Shown here: positions 9,117-16,807 of the stretch, one piece after another
Position numbering within the stretch: position 1 is the stretch's first letter
Layout of the letters: every line of letters begins with the position of its first letter
Source of the DNA: Ideonella margarita
GTDB taxonomy: Bacteria > Pseudomonadota > Gammaproteobacteria > Burkholderiales > Burkholderiaceae_C
DNA: 64,000 bases
NCBI RefSeq assembly: GCF_038066635.1
Contig: NZ_JBBUTI010000007.1
Location: 186,001 to 250,000, forward strand
Direction of reading: 5' to 3'
Program-made: the position numbers and the translations under genes
The notes under the pieces: generated by a model
Database searches by the model: none
What the model was told of the DNA's origin: nothing
The model's input: only the letters and a program-made list of their open reading frames with translations

Positions 9117-9970
9117 GCGGCGGCCCCCGACTGAGTTTGCGGGGCGTCTTCGGTGGGGCGGCCCAGTTGGATGTCGAAGCGGGCGCACAGCACGGCCATG
9201 GTGTCGTTCGACGGCAGGGTGTGGGCATAGCCGCAACGCAGCCAGGCGTCGATCAGGATGCCGAGGAAGGCGTTCGCATCAGCGGTGAGGTGCGGGGCGG
9301 CCAGTTGCAGGCACTCTTGTTCGGTGCTGGCGCTGCGCACCCGCACGCGGTGACGATGCACCAGGCGAGACAGGGCGGCGCGGTACAGCAGCGCCAATGC
9401 GGCGCGGCCGTCACCGGCCTGCCACAGTGCGGCGGCGGCTTGCCCCACCGGCTCGGGCAGGCTGTCCGGGCGGATGTCGAGCTGGCCGACGTGGGTGGGC
9501 AAAGCCTCGGCGATGGCCGCCACAGGGCGACGTCCCCAGAGCCGCCAACCCAGCACGGCCAGCAAGGCCAGCGCCACGGCAAAGGCTAGCCATGCCAGCA
9601 AACGCCCGGCGTCGGCCAGCCATTCGGCCAGGCCCTTCAGCCACGCCGCGGTGTCATCGGGCTTGTCCTTGTCCTTCTTCTTGTCGTCGTTCACCCATTT
9701 CAAGGTGCGCTGCATGCGCTCGCCGCCCAGCAGCGGGTCGGCGGACACGGCACTGGCCGCGGCGCGCACGCGTTCCAGCGGCAAGACGCTGGCGGGGGCA
9801 GATGTGACGGGGGCAGATGTGGCGGCAGGCGTCGCCACCGGGGCGGCAGCCGGGTTGGCCAACAGGGCCGCAGGCCACGCCGCCCACAGGCTCACCACCA
9901 GAGCCAGGCGCATGGCGGTCCGTCGCAACAAGTCGGGCCGGGCGCGCAGGATGTCAGGCTGCGAACGCAT
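9113..9970 (-). CDS. DUF4129 domain protein
   Basis: 285 residues. It has a leader-like N-terminus (a second Met at residue 20 opens RLALVVSLWAAWPAALLA), an Ala/Pro/Thr-rich stretch with short ATSAPVTSAPAS repeats, and a membrane segment near residue 125 (LLAWLAFAVALALLAVLGWRLW). A C-terminal DUF4129-like helical domain follows (ALALLYRAALSRLVHRHR, STEQECLQL). It overlaps the upstream membrane protein gene by 17 bases. Start 9970 or the internal Met at 9913 are both possible; the second leaves a cleaner signal peptide. Confidence 0.8.
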   Translation of the reverse strand: MRSQPDILRARPDLLRRTAMRLALVVSLWAAWPAALLANPAAAPVATPAATSAPVTSAPASVLPLERVRAAASAVSADPLLGGERMQRTLKWVNDDKKKDKDKPDDTAAWLKGLAEWLADAGRLLAWLAFAVALALLAVLGWRLWGRRPVAAIAEALPTHVGQLDIRPDSLPEPVGQAAAALWQAGDGRAALALLYRAALSRLVHRHRVRVRSASTEQECLQLAAPHLTADANAFLGILIDAWLRCGYAHTLPSNDTMAVLCARFDIQLGRPTEDAPQTQSGAAA

Positions 9971-10694
9971 CGCGCACCTCCTGCTCGATGTCCCAGGATT
10001 CGAGCGTCACGCGCCGGTTCAGGTACATCATGAAACCGCCGGCCAGCGACAAAGGCTCCAGCACCAGTGCGGCCAGCACCTGGCAGATGGCCAGCACCAC
10101 CGGGGCACTGCCTTCCTCCGAAGAAATCCACGGAATCAGTTGCGACATCGGGCTGAACGGGTCAGCCCAGAAGTAGGCGATGGCCAGCGCACAGGCCAGC
10201 CAGGCTTCCAGGTGTGCCCAGGCCAGTTGCGCCATCGCAGCTGCGCCGCGGCAACCGCCCAGCAGCACCTTCTTGCGCGCGGCCAGGGCCGGGCCGCGCA
10301 GCCCTTCCAGCTGCATCACCGGCTGCACCATCGCCCTCCAGGGCGACAAGCGCGCAGCCAGCAGCTGCGGCCACAGCCGGGGCGAGAACAGCACCGGGCC
10401 GGTCAGCACGTCAGCCAGGGTGCACGGTTGGGCGAACGCCCGGCGCGCGTAGAAGTGCAGCAGCACGCGGTCGAGCCAGGGCTTGCAGAACCACACCACG
10501 ATCCAGGGTGCCCAGCTGCTCAACAGGCCACTCGCCAGGGCAATGATGGCCACGAACAAGGCGACCGGTGCGTAGACCCGCAGCAGGCCCGGCCATTCCC
10601 GCCAGGCCAAGCGGGTGCCGAGGTCGAGGGCCTCGAACATCGAGCGGCTGCGCAGCGCCAGTTGCAGGCCGCCGTGGGCGGTGTCAGCGGCCAT
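9954..10694 (-). CDS. Hypothetical multi-pass membrane protein of the MoxR cluster
   Basis: About 246 residues from the ATG at 10694, which overlaps the end of the SpoIIM-like gene by 11 bases. There are hydrophobic segments near residues 43-60 (VYAPVALFVAIIALASGLLS), in the middle (WLACALAIAYFWA) and near residue 200 (VVLAICQVLAALVLEPLSLAGGFMMYL). I do not recognise a named domain. Position and overlap place it in the same functional unit as the MoxR ATPase, where it is presumably an inner-membrane component. Confidence 0.75.
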   Translation of the reverse strand: MAADTAHGGLQLALRSRSMFEALDLGTRLAWREWPGLLRVYAPVALFVAIIALASGLLSSWAPWIVVWFCKPWLDRVLLHFYARRAFAQPCTLADVLTGPVLFSPRLWPQLLAARLSPWRAMVQPVMQLEGLRGPALAARKKVLLGGCRGAAAMAQLAWAHLEAWLACALAIAYFWADPFSPMSQLIPWISSEEGSAPVVLAICQVLAALVLEPLSLAGGFMMYLNRRVTLESWDIEQEVRDAFAA

Positions 10695-11772
10695 CACGCA
10701 CCTCCGGGCTGCGGCCACCGCTGAGCCAGCCACTCAGCCAGGCCATCACCAGGCACCAGCTCAAGGCTCCCACGGTGAATTTGATTCGCGGCTCGACCCA
10801 CGCGGCACTCGACCAGAACGCCTCCACGGCAGCGGCCACCAGCAACAGGGCCGTGGTGGCCACCAGCAAGGGCCAGATCTGCTGGCCGGCGGTGGCCAGC
10901 GCATCCAGGCGGCGCTGCCGGCCCGGCATCAGCACCGCCTGCCCGAGTCGCAGCCCGCAGGCGCCTGACAACACGATGCCGGTCAACTCATAAGCGCTGT
11001 GCGTGACCACGAAGGGCCAGAACTGCGGGCCTTGTCCGCCCACCGTGAGGTAGCCGGCCACCGCGCCGATCATCGCGCCGTTGAACAGCAGGTAATACAG
11101 CGCGCCCAGCCCCATCAGCAGGCCGCTGGCGAAACACTGGAAGGCGATGCCGATGTTGTGCGCGATGTAGAAGCCGAACATCGCCACGTCGTCCCCGGCG
11201 CCGCGCTGTCGCCCGATCACCTCGGCCTCGGGCGCGTACATCTGGGCCATGCCACGGGCCTGGTCGGCGCCCATCACGGTCAGCACCAGCGTCGGCTTGA
11301 TCCAGCAGGCCACCAGCATCAGCACGAGGGGCAGCCCAAAAGCGGCCAGGGCCAGCAGCACGTGGGTGCGGTGCTGGCGCACGCAGGCCGGCACGCCGTG
11401 CCGCAGCAGCTGGCCTACGCCGCGCAGCGGGTTGCCCTGGTGCCGGTAGATGGCCTGGTGGGCGCGTGCGGTCAGGGTTTCGAGCGCGGCCACGCGCGAC
11501 ACCGGGTAGTGCCGGCTGCGGGCCAGCGCCAGGTGTTCACAGCTGCGGCGGTACAGGGCCGCCAGGCGGGCAGGGTCATGGGCAGGCAGGGCGCGCGCCG
11601 GGGCTGCGGCCGTCGGTGGCAGAACCGCCCCTTCGGCTTTTTTCTTTCCACGGCGCCAGGGCAGTTTCCAGCCCGAGGGCAGCAGGCGCTGGCTTTGCTC
11701 CAGGGCGTCGAGCAGGTCTTGCAGCTCGTCCCACACTGGCTGGTGTTGCTGGTCGAATTGCGCCGGGGTCAT
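10684..11772 (-). CDS. Stage II sporulation protein M-like (SpoIIM/DUF95) membrane protein
   Basis: 362 residues. A soluble N-terminal helical region (LYRRSCEHLALARSR) leads into several membrane segments (VLLALAAFGLPLVLMLVACW, IGIAFQCFASGLLMGLGALY, VTHSAYELTGIVLSGACGL). The last matches the conserved HxxxEL segment of the SpoIIM superfamily. In non-sporulating bacteria these proteins occur beside RDD and MoxR/DUF58 genes and their role is unknown. ATG 11772 overlaps the RDD gene by 4 bases. Confidence 0.83.
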   Translation of the reverse strand: MTPAQFDQQHQPVWDELQDLLDALEQSQRLLPSGWKLPWRRGKKKAEGAVLPPTAAAPARALPAHDPARLAALYRRSCEHLALARSRHYPVSRVAALETLTARAHQAIYRHQGNPLRGVGQLLRHGVPACVRQHRTHVLLALAAFGLPLVLMLVACWIKPTLVLTVMGADQARGMAQMYAPEAEVIGRQRGAGDDVAMFGFYIAHNIGIAFQCFASGLLMGLGALYYLLFNGAMIGAVAGYLTVGGQGPQFWPFVVTHSAYELTGIVLSGACGLRLGQAVLMPGRQRRLDALATAGQQIWPLLVATTALLLVAAAVEAFWSSAAWVEPRIKFTVGALSWCLVMAWLSGWLSGGRSPEVRDGR

Positions 11773-12527
11773 CGCTGGGCCTCGTCGCGTTGGCCGAGCA
11801 GGTGACGAGCCAGTGCCAGCAGGCGCTCGGTCGCTTCAGCCTGAGGCGCGCCCGATGGCGTCATCGCGCCGGGCAGGGTGTCGGTGGCGGGCAGCCAGGC
11901 CGCAAGCGGCCGGGCCATTTCCTCGAAGCGGGCGGCGGTGAGCACGGCATGTCGCTGGGCCAGCGCCAGCACGGCACGCTGCTGGGCCAGGGTGAGTGGC
12001 CGGGATGGGGCCAGCGCAGGGCCGGCCGGCAGGCTGCTTGAGCGCCACTCGGGCGGCTGGTGCACCACCAGCGTCTGCGCCACCAGGTCGCCGAGGCGGC
12101 GGAAGTCACTGCGCGCCAGCATGGTCAGGCCACCCAGCAGGTACAGGAAGGGCAGGAAATCAACCGCGCGCAGCAGGTTGCGCAGCACCGAGGCGCTGGG
12201 CGTCACCGGCAGTCCGTCGGCCATCACCACGCGCAGGCCCAGCAGCCGCTTGCCCGGTGTGGCCGCGCCCGGCGCCAGTTCGAACAGCACCGGGTAGAAC
12301 CACTCCAGCACGAAGGCGATGATGGCCGCCATGCCCATGCCGAAGCCCTTGAGCTGCGCGAGCGCGCCCACCAGCACGCTGAACATGACGAGGCGCAGGA
12401 TGAAGTCGACGGCCCAGGCGAGCGCGCGTGCCGGCGCACCGGCAGGGCGCAGGTGAAGCGTCACGCCCTCGGGCGTTTCAGTGTGGCGCAGCGTGTCGAG
12501 CGGCGCGGCGGCTGCCGGCACCGGCAA
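11769..12527 (-). CDS. RDD family membrane protein (first in cluster order after the small RDD)
   Basis: 252 residues. Near residue 30 lies the RDD-type opening (ARALAWAVDFILRLVMFSVLVGAL), with a second membrane segment and the typical TPGKRLLGLRVVMADG loop near residue 95. The C-terminal 90 residues are a cytoplasmic Ala-rich tail absent from minimal RDD proteins. The likely start is TTG at 12527, one base after the upstream stop and six bases after AAGG; a GTG two codons later is possible. RDD proteins are small integral membrane proteins, some linked to Na+/H+ transport, but no function is assignable here. Confidence 0.82.
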   Translation of the reverse strand: MPVPAAAAPLDTLRHTETPEGVTLHLRPAGAPARALAWAVDFILRLVMFSVLVGALAQLKGFGMGMAAIIAFVLEWFYPVLFELAPGAATPGKRLLGLRVVMADGLPVTPSASVLRNLLRAVDFLPFLYLLGGLTMLARSDFRRLGDLVAQTLVVHQPPEWRSSSLPAGPALAPSRPLTLAQQRAVLALAQRHAVLTAARFEEMARPLAAWLPATDTLPGAMTPSGAPQAEATERLLALARHLLGQRDEAQR

Positions 12528-12528
12528 C

Positions 12529-13044
12529 TCAGGCCTTGACGACCACGGTGCCGGCGATCAGGTCGTGCAGGCAGCGACGTGATTTGCCGAAGATCATCAG
12601 CGCATCGATCAGGCCGATGATCTGGCCGACGCCCGGGATCATGTTGAGCGCGGTCATCACGAAGATGCGCAGACCGATGGTGCGGCCGACATTCGCATGG
12701 CTGCCGTCGACCTTGACGATGCGGATGCCCAATGCCATCTTGCCGATGGTCTGGCTGCGGGTGTAGAGCAGCCAGCCCTGCAGCAGCAGCGTGCCCACCA
12801 TGCCGATGGCAAACGCCACGAGGGTATTGGTGCCGCCGTCTTCCGCCTGCTGGAGCAGGTCGATGCCCATCAGCCTTGCGCCGCCGAACATCAGTGCGGC
12901 GACCAGCACGCCGTCGATCATCGCCGCCCAGAACCGCGTGCCACGGCCAGCCAGCACGCCCGCCTGCACCTGCTCGGCGGCATCGGCGACCTCGGCTTGC
13001 GGCGGTGCAAACGGGTTGTTGTACGGGTCTTGTGGCTGGCTCAT
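12529..13044 (-). CDS. Small RDD family membrane protein
   Basis: 171 residues. A soluble proline-rich head (SQPQDPYNNPFAPPQAE) precedes an RDD domain (GRGTRFWAAMIDGVLVAALM) and a second membrane region with the TIGKMALGIRIVKVDG loop. Start MSQPQ at 13044 is preferred over an upstream ATG because GAGGGAG lies just before it. It is the promoter-proximal gene of the eight-gene MoxR cluster. Confidence 0.85.
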   Translation of the reverse strand: MSQPQDPYNNPFAPPQAEVADAAEQVQAGVLAGRGTRFWAAMIDGVLVAALMFGGARLMGIDLLQQAEDGGTNTLVAFAIGMVGTLLLQGWLLYTRSQTIGKMALGIRIVKVDGSHANVGRTIGLRIFVMTALNMIPGVGQIIGLIDALMIFGKSRRCLHDLIAGTVVVKA

Positions 13045-13090
13045 CCGGAACTCCCTCAAAAGTGCGGCAGGTGTCGATTGCACCCGTGTT

Positions 13091-13114
13091 GGGCCTGCAT
13101 GTTAGTGCAGGCCC
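13091..13114. terminator. Strong hairpin between guaC and the RDD gene
   Basis: GGGCCTGCA and TGCAGGCCC form a perfect 9-bp stem around TGTTAG. It lies 43 bases after the guaC stop on the minus strand. No T tract follows on that strand, so termination may be inefficient or Rho-assisted. Confidence 0.5.
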
Positions 13115-13156
13115 GACCGCCTCATTTTCAGGGTTGCCCCGGCGTCTTGCAGCGGC

Positions 13157-14134
13157 TTACATCAGCAGGTGTTCGCCGGCGTTTTCGCCGCCCAGGATCA
13201 CGTAGTTCACGCGGCGCAGATCGTTCAGCTGGCGACCACCGGCATAGCTGATCGAGCTCTGCAGGTCTTCCTGCATCTCGCGCAGCGTGTCACCCAGCTT
13301 GCCCTTGACGGGTTCGAGGATGCGCTTGCCTTCCACGTGCTTGTACTCGCCCTTGTTGAAGTCGCTGGCGGAGCCGTAGTACTCCTTGTAGAGCTTGCCA
13401 TCGACTTCCACGGTGGCGCCGGGTGATTCTTCATGGCCGGCGAACAGCGAGCCCACCATCACCATGGCCGCGCCGAAACGCACGCTCTTGGCGATGTCGC
13501 CGTGGTGCCGGATGCCCCCGTCGGCAATGATGGGCTTCGTGGCCACGCGGGCACACCACTTCAGCGCGCTGAGCTGCCAGCCGCCGGTGCCGAAGCCGGT
13601 CTTCAGGCGGGTGATGCAGACCTTGCCCGGGCCGATGCCGACCTTGGTCGCGTCAGCGCCCCAGTTTTCCAGGTCGATCACGCCTTCAGGCGTGCCCACG
13701 TTGCCGGCGATGACGAAGGTGTTCGGCAGGCGCTGCTTGATGTAGGCGATCATCTGGCGCACGCTTTCGGCGTGGCCGTGCGCGATGTCGATGGTGATGT
13801 AGTCGGCGCCGACACCTTCGGCCGCCAGGCGGTCGATCACGTCACGGTCGGCGGGCTTCACGCCCGAGCTGATCGACACATACAGGCCCAGGTCGCGCAT
13901 GCGCTTGGCGTAGGCCACGTTGTCGAGGTCGAAGCGGTGCATCACGTAAAAATAGCCGTTGGCGGCCATCCATTCGGTGATGCGCTCGTCCACCACGGTC
14001 TTCATGTTGGCCGGCACGACCGGCAACTTGAAACGGCGGCCGCCGAAGTCGACGCCGGTATCGCACTCGGCGCGGCTCTCCACTCGGCATTGGCGGGGCA
14101 ACAACAGGACGTTGTCGTAGTCAAAGATTTCCAT
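13157..14134 (-). CDS. guaC: GMP reductase
   Basis: 325 residues. It converts GMP to IMP with NADPH, linking guanine to adenine nucleotide salvage. The catalytic cysteine lies in the GIGPGKVCITR loop near residue 175, and the phosphate-binding ADGGIRHHGDIAKSVRFGAA and AMVMVGSLFAG segments are intact. The CBS domains of IMP dehydrogenase are absent. The IGPGKVCIT form resembles the Bacillus-type enzyme. Start MEIFDYDN at 14134 has GGAG ten bases upstream. The long leader contains several hairpins, one overlapping that Shine-Dalgarno. Confidence 0.94.
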   Translation of the reverse strand: MEIFDYDNVLLLPRQCRVESRAECDTGVDFGGRRFKLPVVPANMKTVVDERITEWMAANGYFYVMHRFDLDNVAYAKRMRDLGLYVSISSGVKPADRDVIDRLAAEGVGADYITIDIAHGHAESVRQMIAYIKQRLPNTFVIAGNVGTPEGVIDLENWGADATKVGIGPGKVCITRLKTGFGTGGWQLSALKWCARVATKPIIADGGIRHHGDIAKSVRFGAAMVMVGSLFAGHEESPGATVEVDGKLYKEYYGSASDFNKGEYKHVEGKRILEPVKGKLGDTLREMQEDLQSSISYAGGRQLNDLRRVNYVILGGENAGEHLLM

Positions 14135-14144
14135 CTCACAGGCT

Positions 14145-14302
14145 CCAGTGAAAACACTGGCGGCGCGTTGAACGCAGTGCGCCGCCGCAGGGCTGCGAGC
14201 GCTTGACCTGTGCCCGGTGAGGTGCCGCAGAAGCCACCCAGGGGCGGGTGGAGCAGGCACAAAAAACCGGGCGACAGAATTTGGGCCCGGTGACTGATTC
14301 TA
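14145..14302 (-). promoter_or_regulatory. Structured guaC leader with early terminator and SD-proximal hairpin
   Basis: Read on the minus strand, a TAGAAT -10-like box (14297-14302) is followed almost at once by an intrinsic-terminator-like hairpin at 14261-14291 (ACCGGGC/GCCCGGT, 12-base loop, then five T). Next come CCACCC/GGGTGG (14234-14251) and CCAGTG-TTTT-CACTGG (14145-14160). The last stem's 3' arm adjoins the guaC Shine-Dalgarno (TGGAG). This arrangement suits attenuation or translational control. It matches no riboswitch class I recognise. Confidence 0.4.
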
Positions 14303-14378
14303 CGCATCTTCGCCGCCGCTCACTCCAGCCAGCGAAGTACCCGTGCGTGAAGACCGTCACGGAGGGCGCCGGGGTCCC

Positions 14379-14384
14379 TAAAAT
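14379..14384 (+). promoter_or_regulatory. -10-like hexamer of uvrD/pcrA (predicted leaderless)
   Basis: TAAAAT lies six bases before ATG 14391, so transcription would begin at or next to the A of the start codon. No usable Shine-Dalgarno is present. Confidence 0.5.
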
Positions 14385-14390
14385 GGATGG

Positions 14391-16802
14391 ATGCACACCC
14401 CGCCCCTTTCCGACGCTGCCGGCTTTCCCCTGATGGGCGACGGCAGCGCCCTGCTGCGAGGGTTGAACCCCGAGCAATACGCTGCTGTCACGCTCCCGGC
14501 CGAAGCGGCCCTGATCCTTGCGGGCGCCGGCTCCGGCAAGACACGCGTCCTCACCACCCGCATCGCCTGGCTGCTGCAGACCTCGCAGGTCTCCATCGGT
14601 GGCGTCATGGCCGTCACCTTCACCAACAAGGCGGCCAAGGAAATGCTGACCCGCCTGTCGGCCATGCTGCCGGTGAATGTGCGCGGCATGTGGATCGGCA
14701 CGTTCCATGGCCTGTGCAACCGCTTCCTGCGTGCGCACTGGAAGCAGGCCGGCCTGCCGCAGAGCTTCCAGATCCTGGATGCCGGCGACACCCTGAGCGC
14801 CGTCAAGCGCGTCATCAAGGCGCTGAAGCTCGATGAAGAGCGCTTCGTGCCCAAGCAGGTGAACTGGTTCATTGCTGGCGCCAAGGAGAACGGCCAGCGT
14901 CCGAAGGACGTGCCGGTGCACGACGGCCAGACCCAGACCATGGTCGAGATCTACCAGGCCTACGAAGACCAGTGTCAGCGTGAAGGCGTGGTCGACTTCG
15001 CCGAGCTGATGCTGCGCACCTATGAGCTGATGCGCGACGACGCCGCGCTGCGCGAGCACTACCGCCGCCGCTTCCGCCACATCCTGGTCGACGAGTTCCA
15101 GGACACGAACCGACTGCAATACGCCTGGCTGAAGATGTTTGCCGCGCCCGACGCCTCGGTGCTGGCCGTGGGCGACGATGACCAGAGCATCTACGCTTTC
15201 CGCGGCGCGCAGGTGGGCAACATGGCCGACTTCGAGCGCGAGTTCCGCGTCAAGCAGGTCATCAAGCTGGAGCGCAACTACCGCAGCTTCGGCAACATCC
15301 TTGATTCCGCCAACCACCTGATCGGCCACAACAGCCGGCGCCTGGGCAAGACGCTGCGCACCGAGGCCGGGCCGGGTGAGCCGGTGCGGGTGCAGGAAAA
15401 CGCGAGCGACTTCAGCGAGGCGCAGTGGATCCTCGAAGAGGCCCAGCAGCTGCACCGCTCAGGCGTGGCGCGCAAGGAAATCGCGCTGCTGTACCGCAGC
15501 AATGCGCAGTCGCGGGTGATCGAGTCGGCGCTGTTCAATGCCGGCATTCCGTACCGCGTGTATGGCGGCTTGCGCTTCTTCGAGCGTGCTGAAGTCAAGC
15601 ATGCGCTGGCTTATCTGCGCCTGATCGAGAACTGCAACGACGACACCAGCTACCTGCGGGTGGTGAACTTCCCGACCCGTGGCATCGGTGCCCGCACGCT
15701 GGAGCAACTGCAGGACGCTGCCCGCCAGACCGGCCGCAGCCTGTGGCAAAGCGTGGGCGCGGTGGGTGGCAAGGGCGGCGCCAACCTGGTGGCCTTCAAT
15801 GGGCTGATCGACGGCATGCGCAACGCCACGCTGGGCCTGACGCTGCGAGAGATCATCGAGCACATGCTGGAGCGCTCCGGCCTGATCGACTTCTACCGCA
15901 CCGAAAAAGAAGGCGCCGACCGGATCGAGAATCTGGAAGAACTGGTGAATGCAGCCGAGGCCTTCGTCACCCAGGAAGGTTTTGGCAAGGACGCCGTGGC
16001 CTTGCCGGTGGACGAGTTTGGCCCGGGCCAGTTGTCAGACGGCGCAGCCGCCGGCCTGCCGAACGCCGTGGCCGCGGTCGACCTGACCCCGGACGCCGAA
16101 ACCGGCGAGATCATGAGCCCGCTGGCCGCCTTCCTGACGCACGCCGCGCTGGAAGCCGGTGACAACCAGGCGCAGGCCGGCCAGGACGCCATCCAGCTGA
16201 TGACCGTGCACTCGGCCAAGGGCCTGGAGTTTGATGCGGTGTTCATCACGGGCCTGGAAGAAGGCCTGTTCCCGCATGAAAACGCGATGTCGGATGCCGA
16301 CGGGCTGGAGGAAGAGCGCCGCCTGATGTACGTGGCCATCACCCGTGCCCGCCAGCGCCTGTACCTGAGCTTCTGCCAGACGCGCATGCTGCACGGGCAG
16401 ACCCGCTACAACGTCAAGAGCCGCTTCTTCGATGAACTGCCCGAATCTGCCCTGAAGTGGCTGACGCCGCGCAACCAGGGCTTTGGCTCAGGCTTTGCAC
16501 GGGAGTACCAGCAGGCCTGGGAGCGCGGCAGCGGCTTGAACTCGGTGGTGGGTGCAGGGCGCAACAACGGCTGGCAGCCGCCGGCCCCGCCGCCTGTCCC
16601 CGCAGCCATGGTGGCAGCGCAGGCCAAGGCGTCAGGCCATGGGCTGAAGGTGGGGCAGGGCGTGTTCCACAACAAGTTCGGCGAAGGCGTGGTCATCACG
16701 CTCGAAGGCACGGGCGAGGACGCCCGCGCGCAGGTTCGTTTCGGCCGTCATGGTCCGAAGTGGCTGGCGCTGTCCATCGCCAAGTTGACGCTGGTCGACT
16801 GA
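14391..16802 (+). CDS. uvrD: ATP-dependent 3'-5' DNA helicase, UvrD/PcrA family
   Basis: 803 residues. All superfamily 1 motifs are present: I (AGAGSGKTRVLTTRIAWL), Ia (VTFTNKAAKEML), II (LVDEFQDTN), III (GDDDQSIYAFRGAQ), IV (LERNYRS), V (TVHSAKGLEFDAVF) and VI (LMYVAITRARQRLYL). The C-terminal Tudor-like tail (GQGVFHNKFGEGVVITLEG) is typical of PcrA/UvrD and separates it from Rep. The enzyme unwinds DNA in mismatch and nucleotide excision repair and strips RecA or RNA polymerase. It is divergent from guaC with 256 bases between the starts. Confidence 0.95.
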   Translation: MHTPPLSDAAGFPLMGDGSALLRGLNPEQYAAVTLPAEAALILAGAGSGKTRVLTTRIAWLLQTSQVSIGGVMAVTFTNKAAKEMLTRLSAMLPVNVRGMWIGTFHGLCNRFLRAHWKQAGLPQSFQILDAGDTLSAVKRVIKALKLDEERFVPKQVNWFIAGAKENGQRPKDVPVHDGQTQTMVEIYQAYEDQCQREGVVDFAELMLRTYELMRDDAALREHYRRRFRHILVDEFQDTNRLQYAWLKMFAAPDASVLAVGDDDQSIYAFRGAQVGNMADFEREFRVKQVIKLERNYRSFGNILDSANHLIGHNSRRLGKTLRTEAGPGEPVRVQENASDFSEAQWILEEAQQLHRSGVARKEIALLYRSNAQSRVIESALFNAGIPYRVYGGLRFFERAEVKHALAYLRLIENCNDDTSYLRVVNFPTRGIGARTLEQLQDAARQTGRSLWQSVGAVGGKGGANLVAFNGLIDGMRNATLGLTLREIIEHMLERSGLIDFYRTEKEGADRIENLEELVNAAEAFVTQEGFGKDAVALPVDEFGPGQLSDGAAAGLPNAVAAVDLTPDAETGEIMSPLAAFLTHAALEAGDNQAQAGQDAIQLMTVHSAKGLEFDAVFITGLEEGLFPHENAMSDADGLEEERRLMYVAITRARQRLYLSFCQTRMLHGQTRYNVKSRFFDELPESALKWLTPRNQGFGSGFAREYQQAWERGSGLNSVVGAGRNNGWQPPAPPPVPAAMVAAQAKASGHGLKVGQGVFHNKFGEGVVITLEGTGEDARAQVRFGRHGPKWLALSIAKLTLVD

Positions 16803-16807
16803 GCTTG

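Noticed and set aside
14135..14390. Known purine riboswitch upstream of guaC
   Set aside because: The hairpins do not show the three-way junction or conserved loops of the purine riboswitch, so only an unassigned structured leader is reported.
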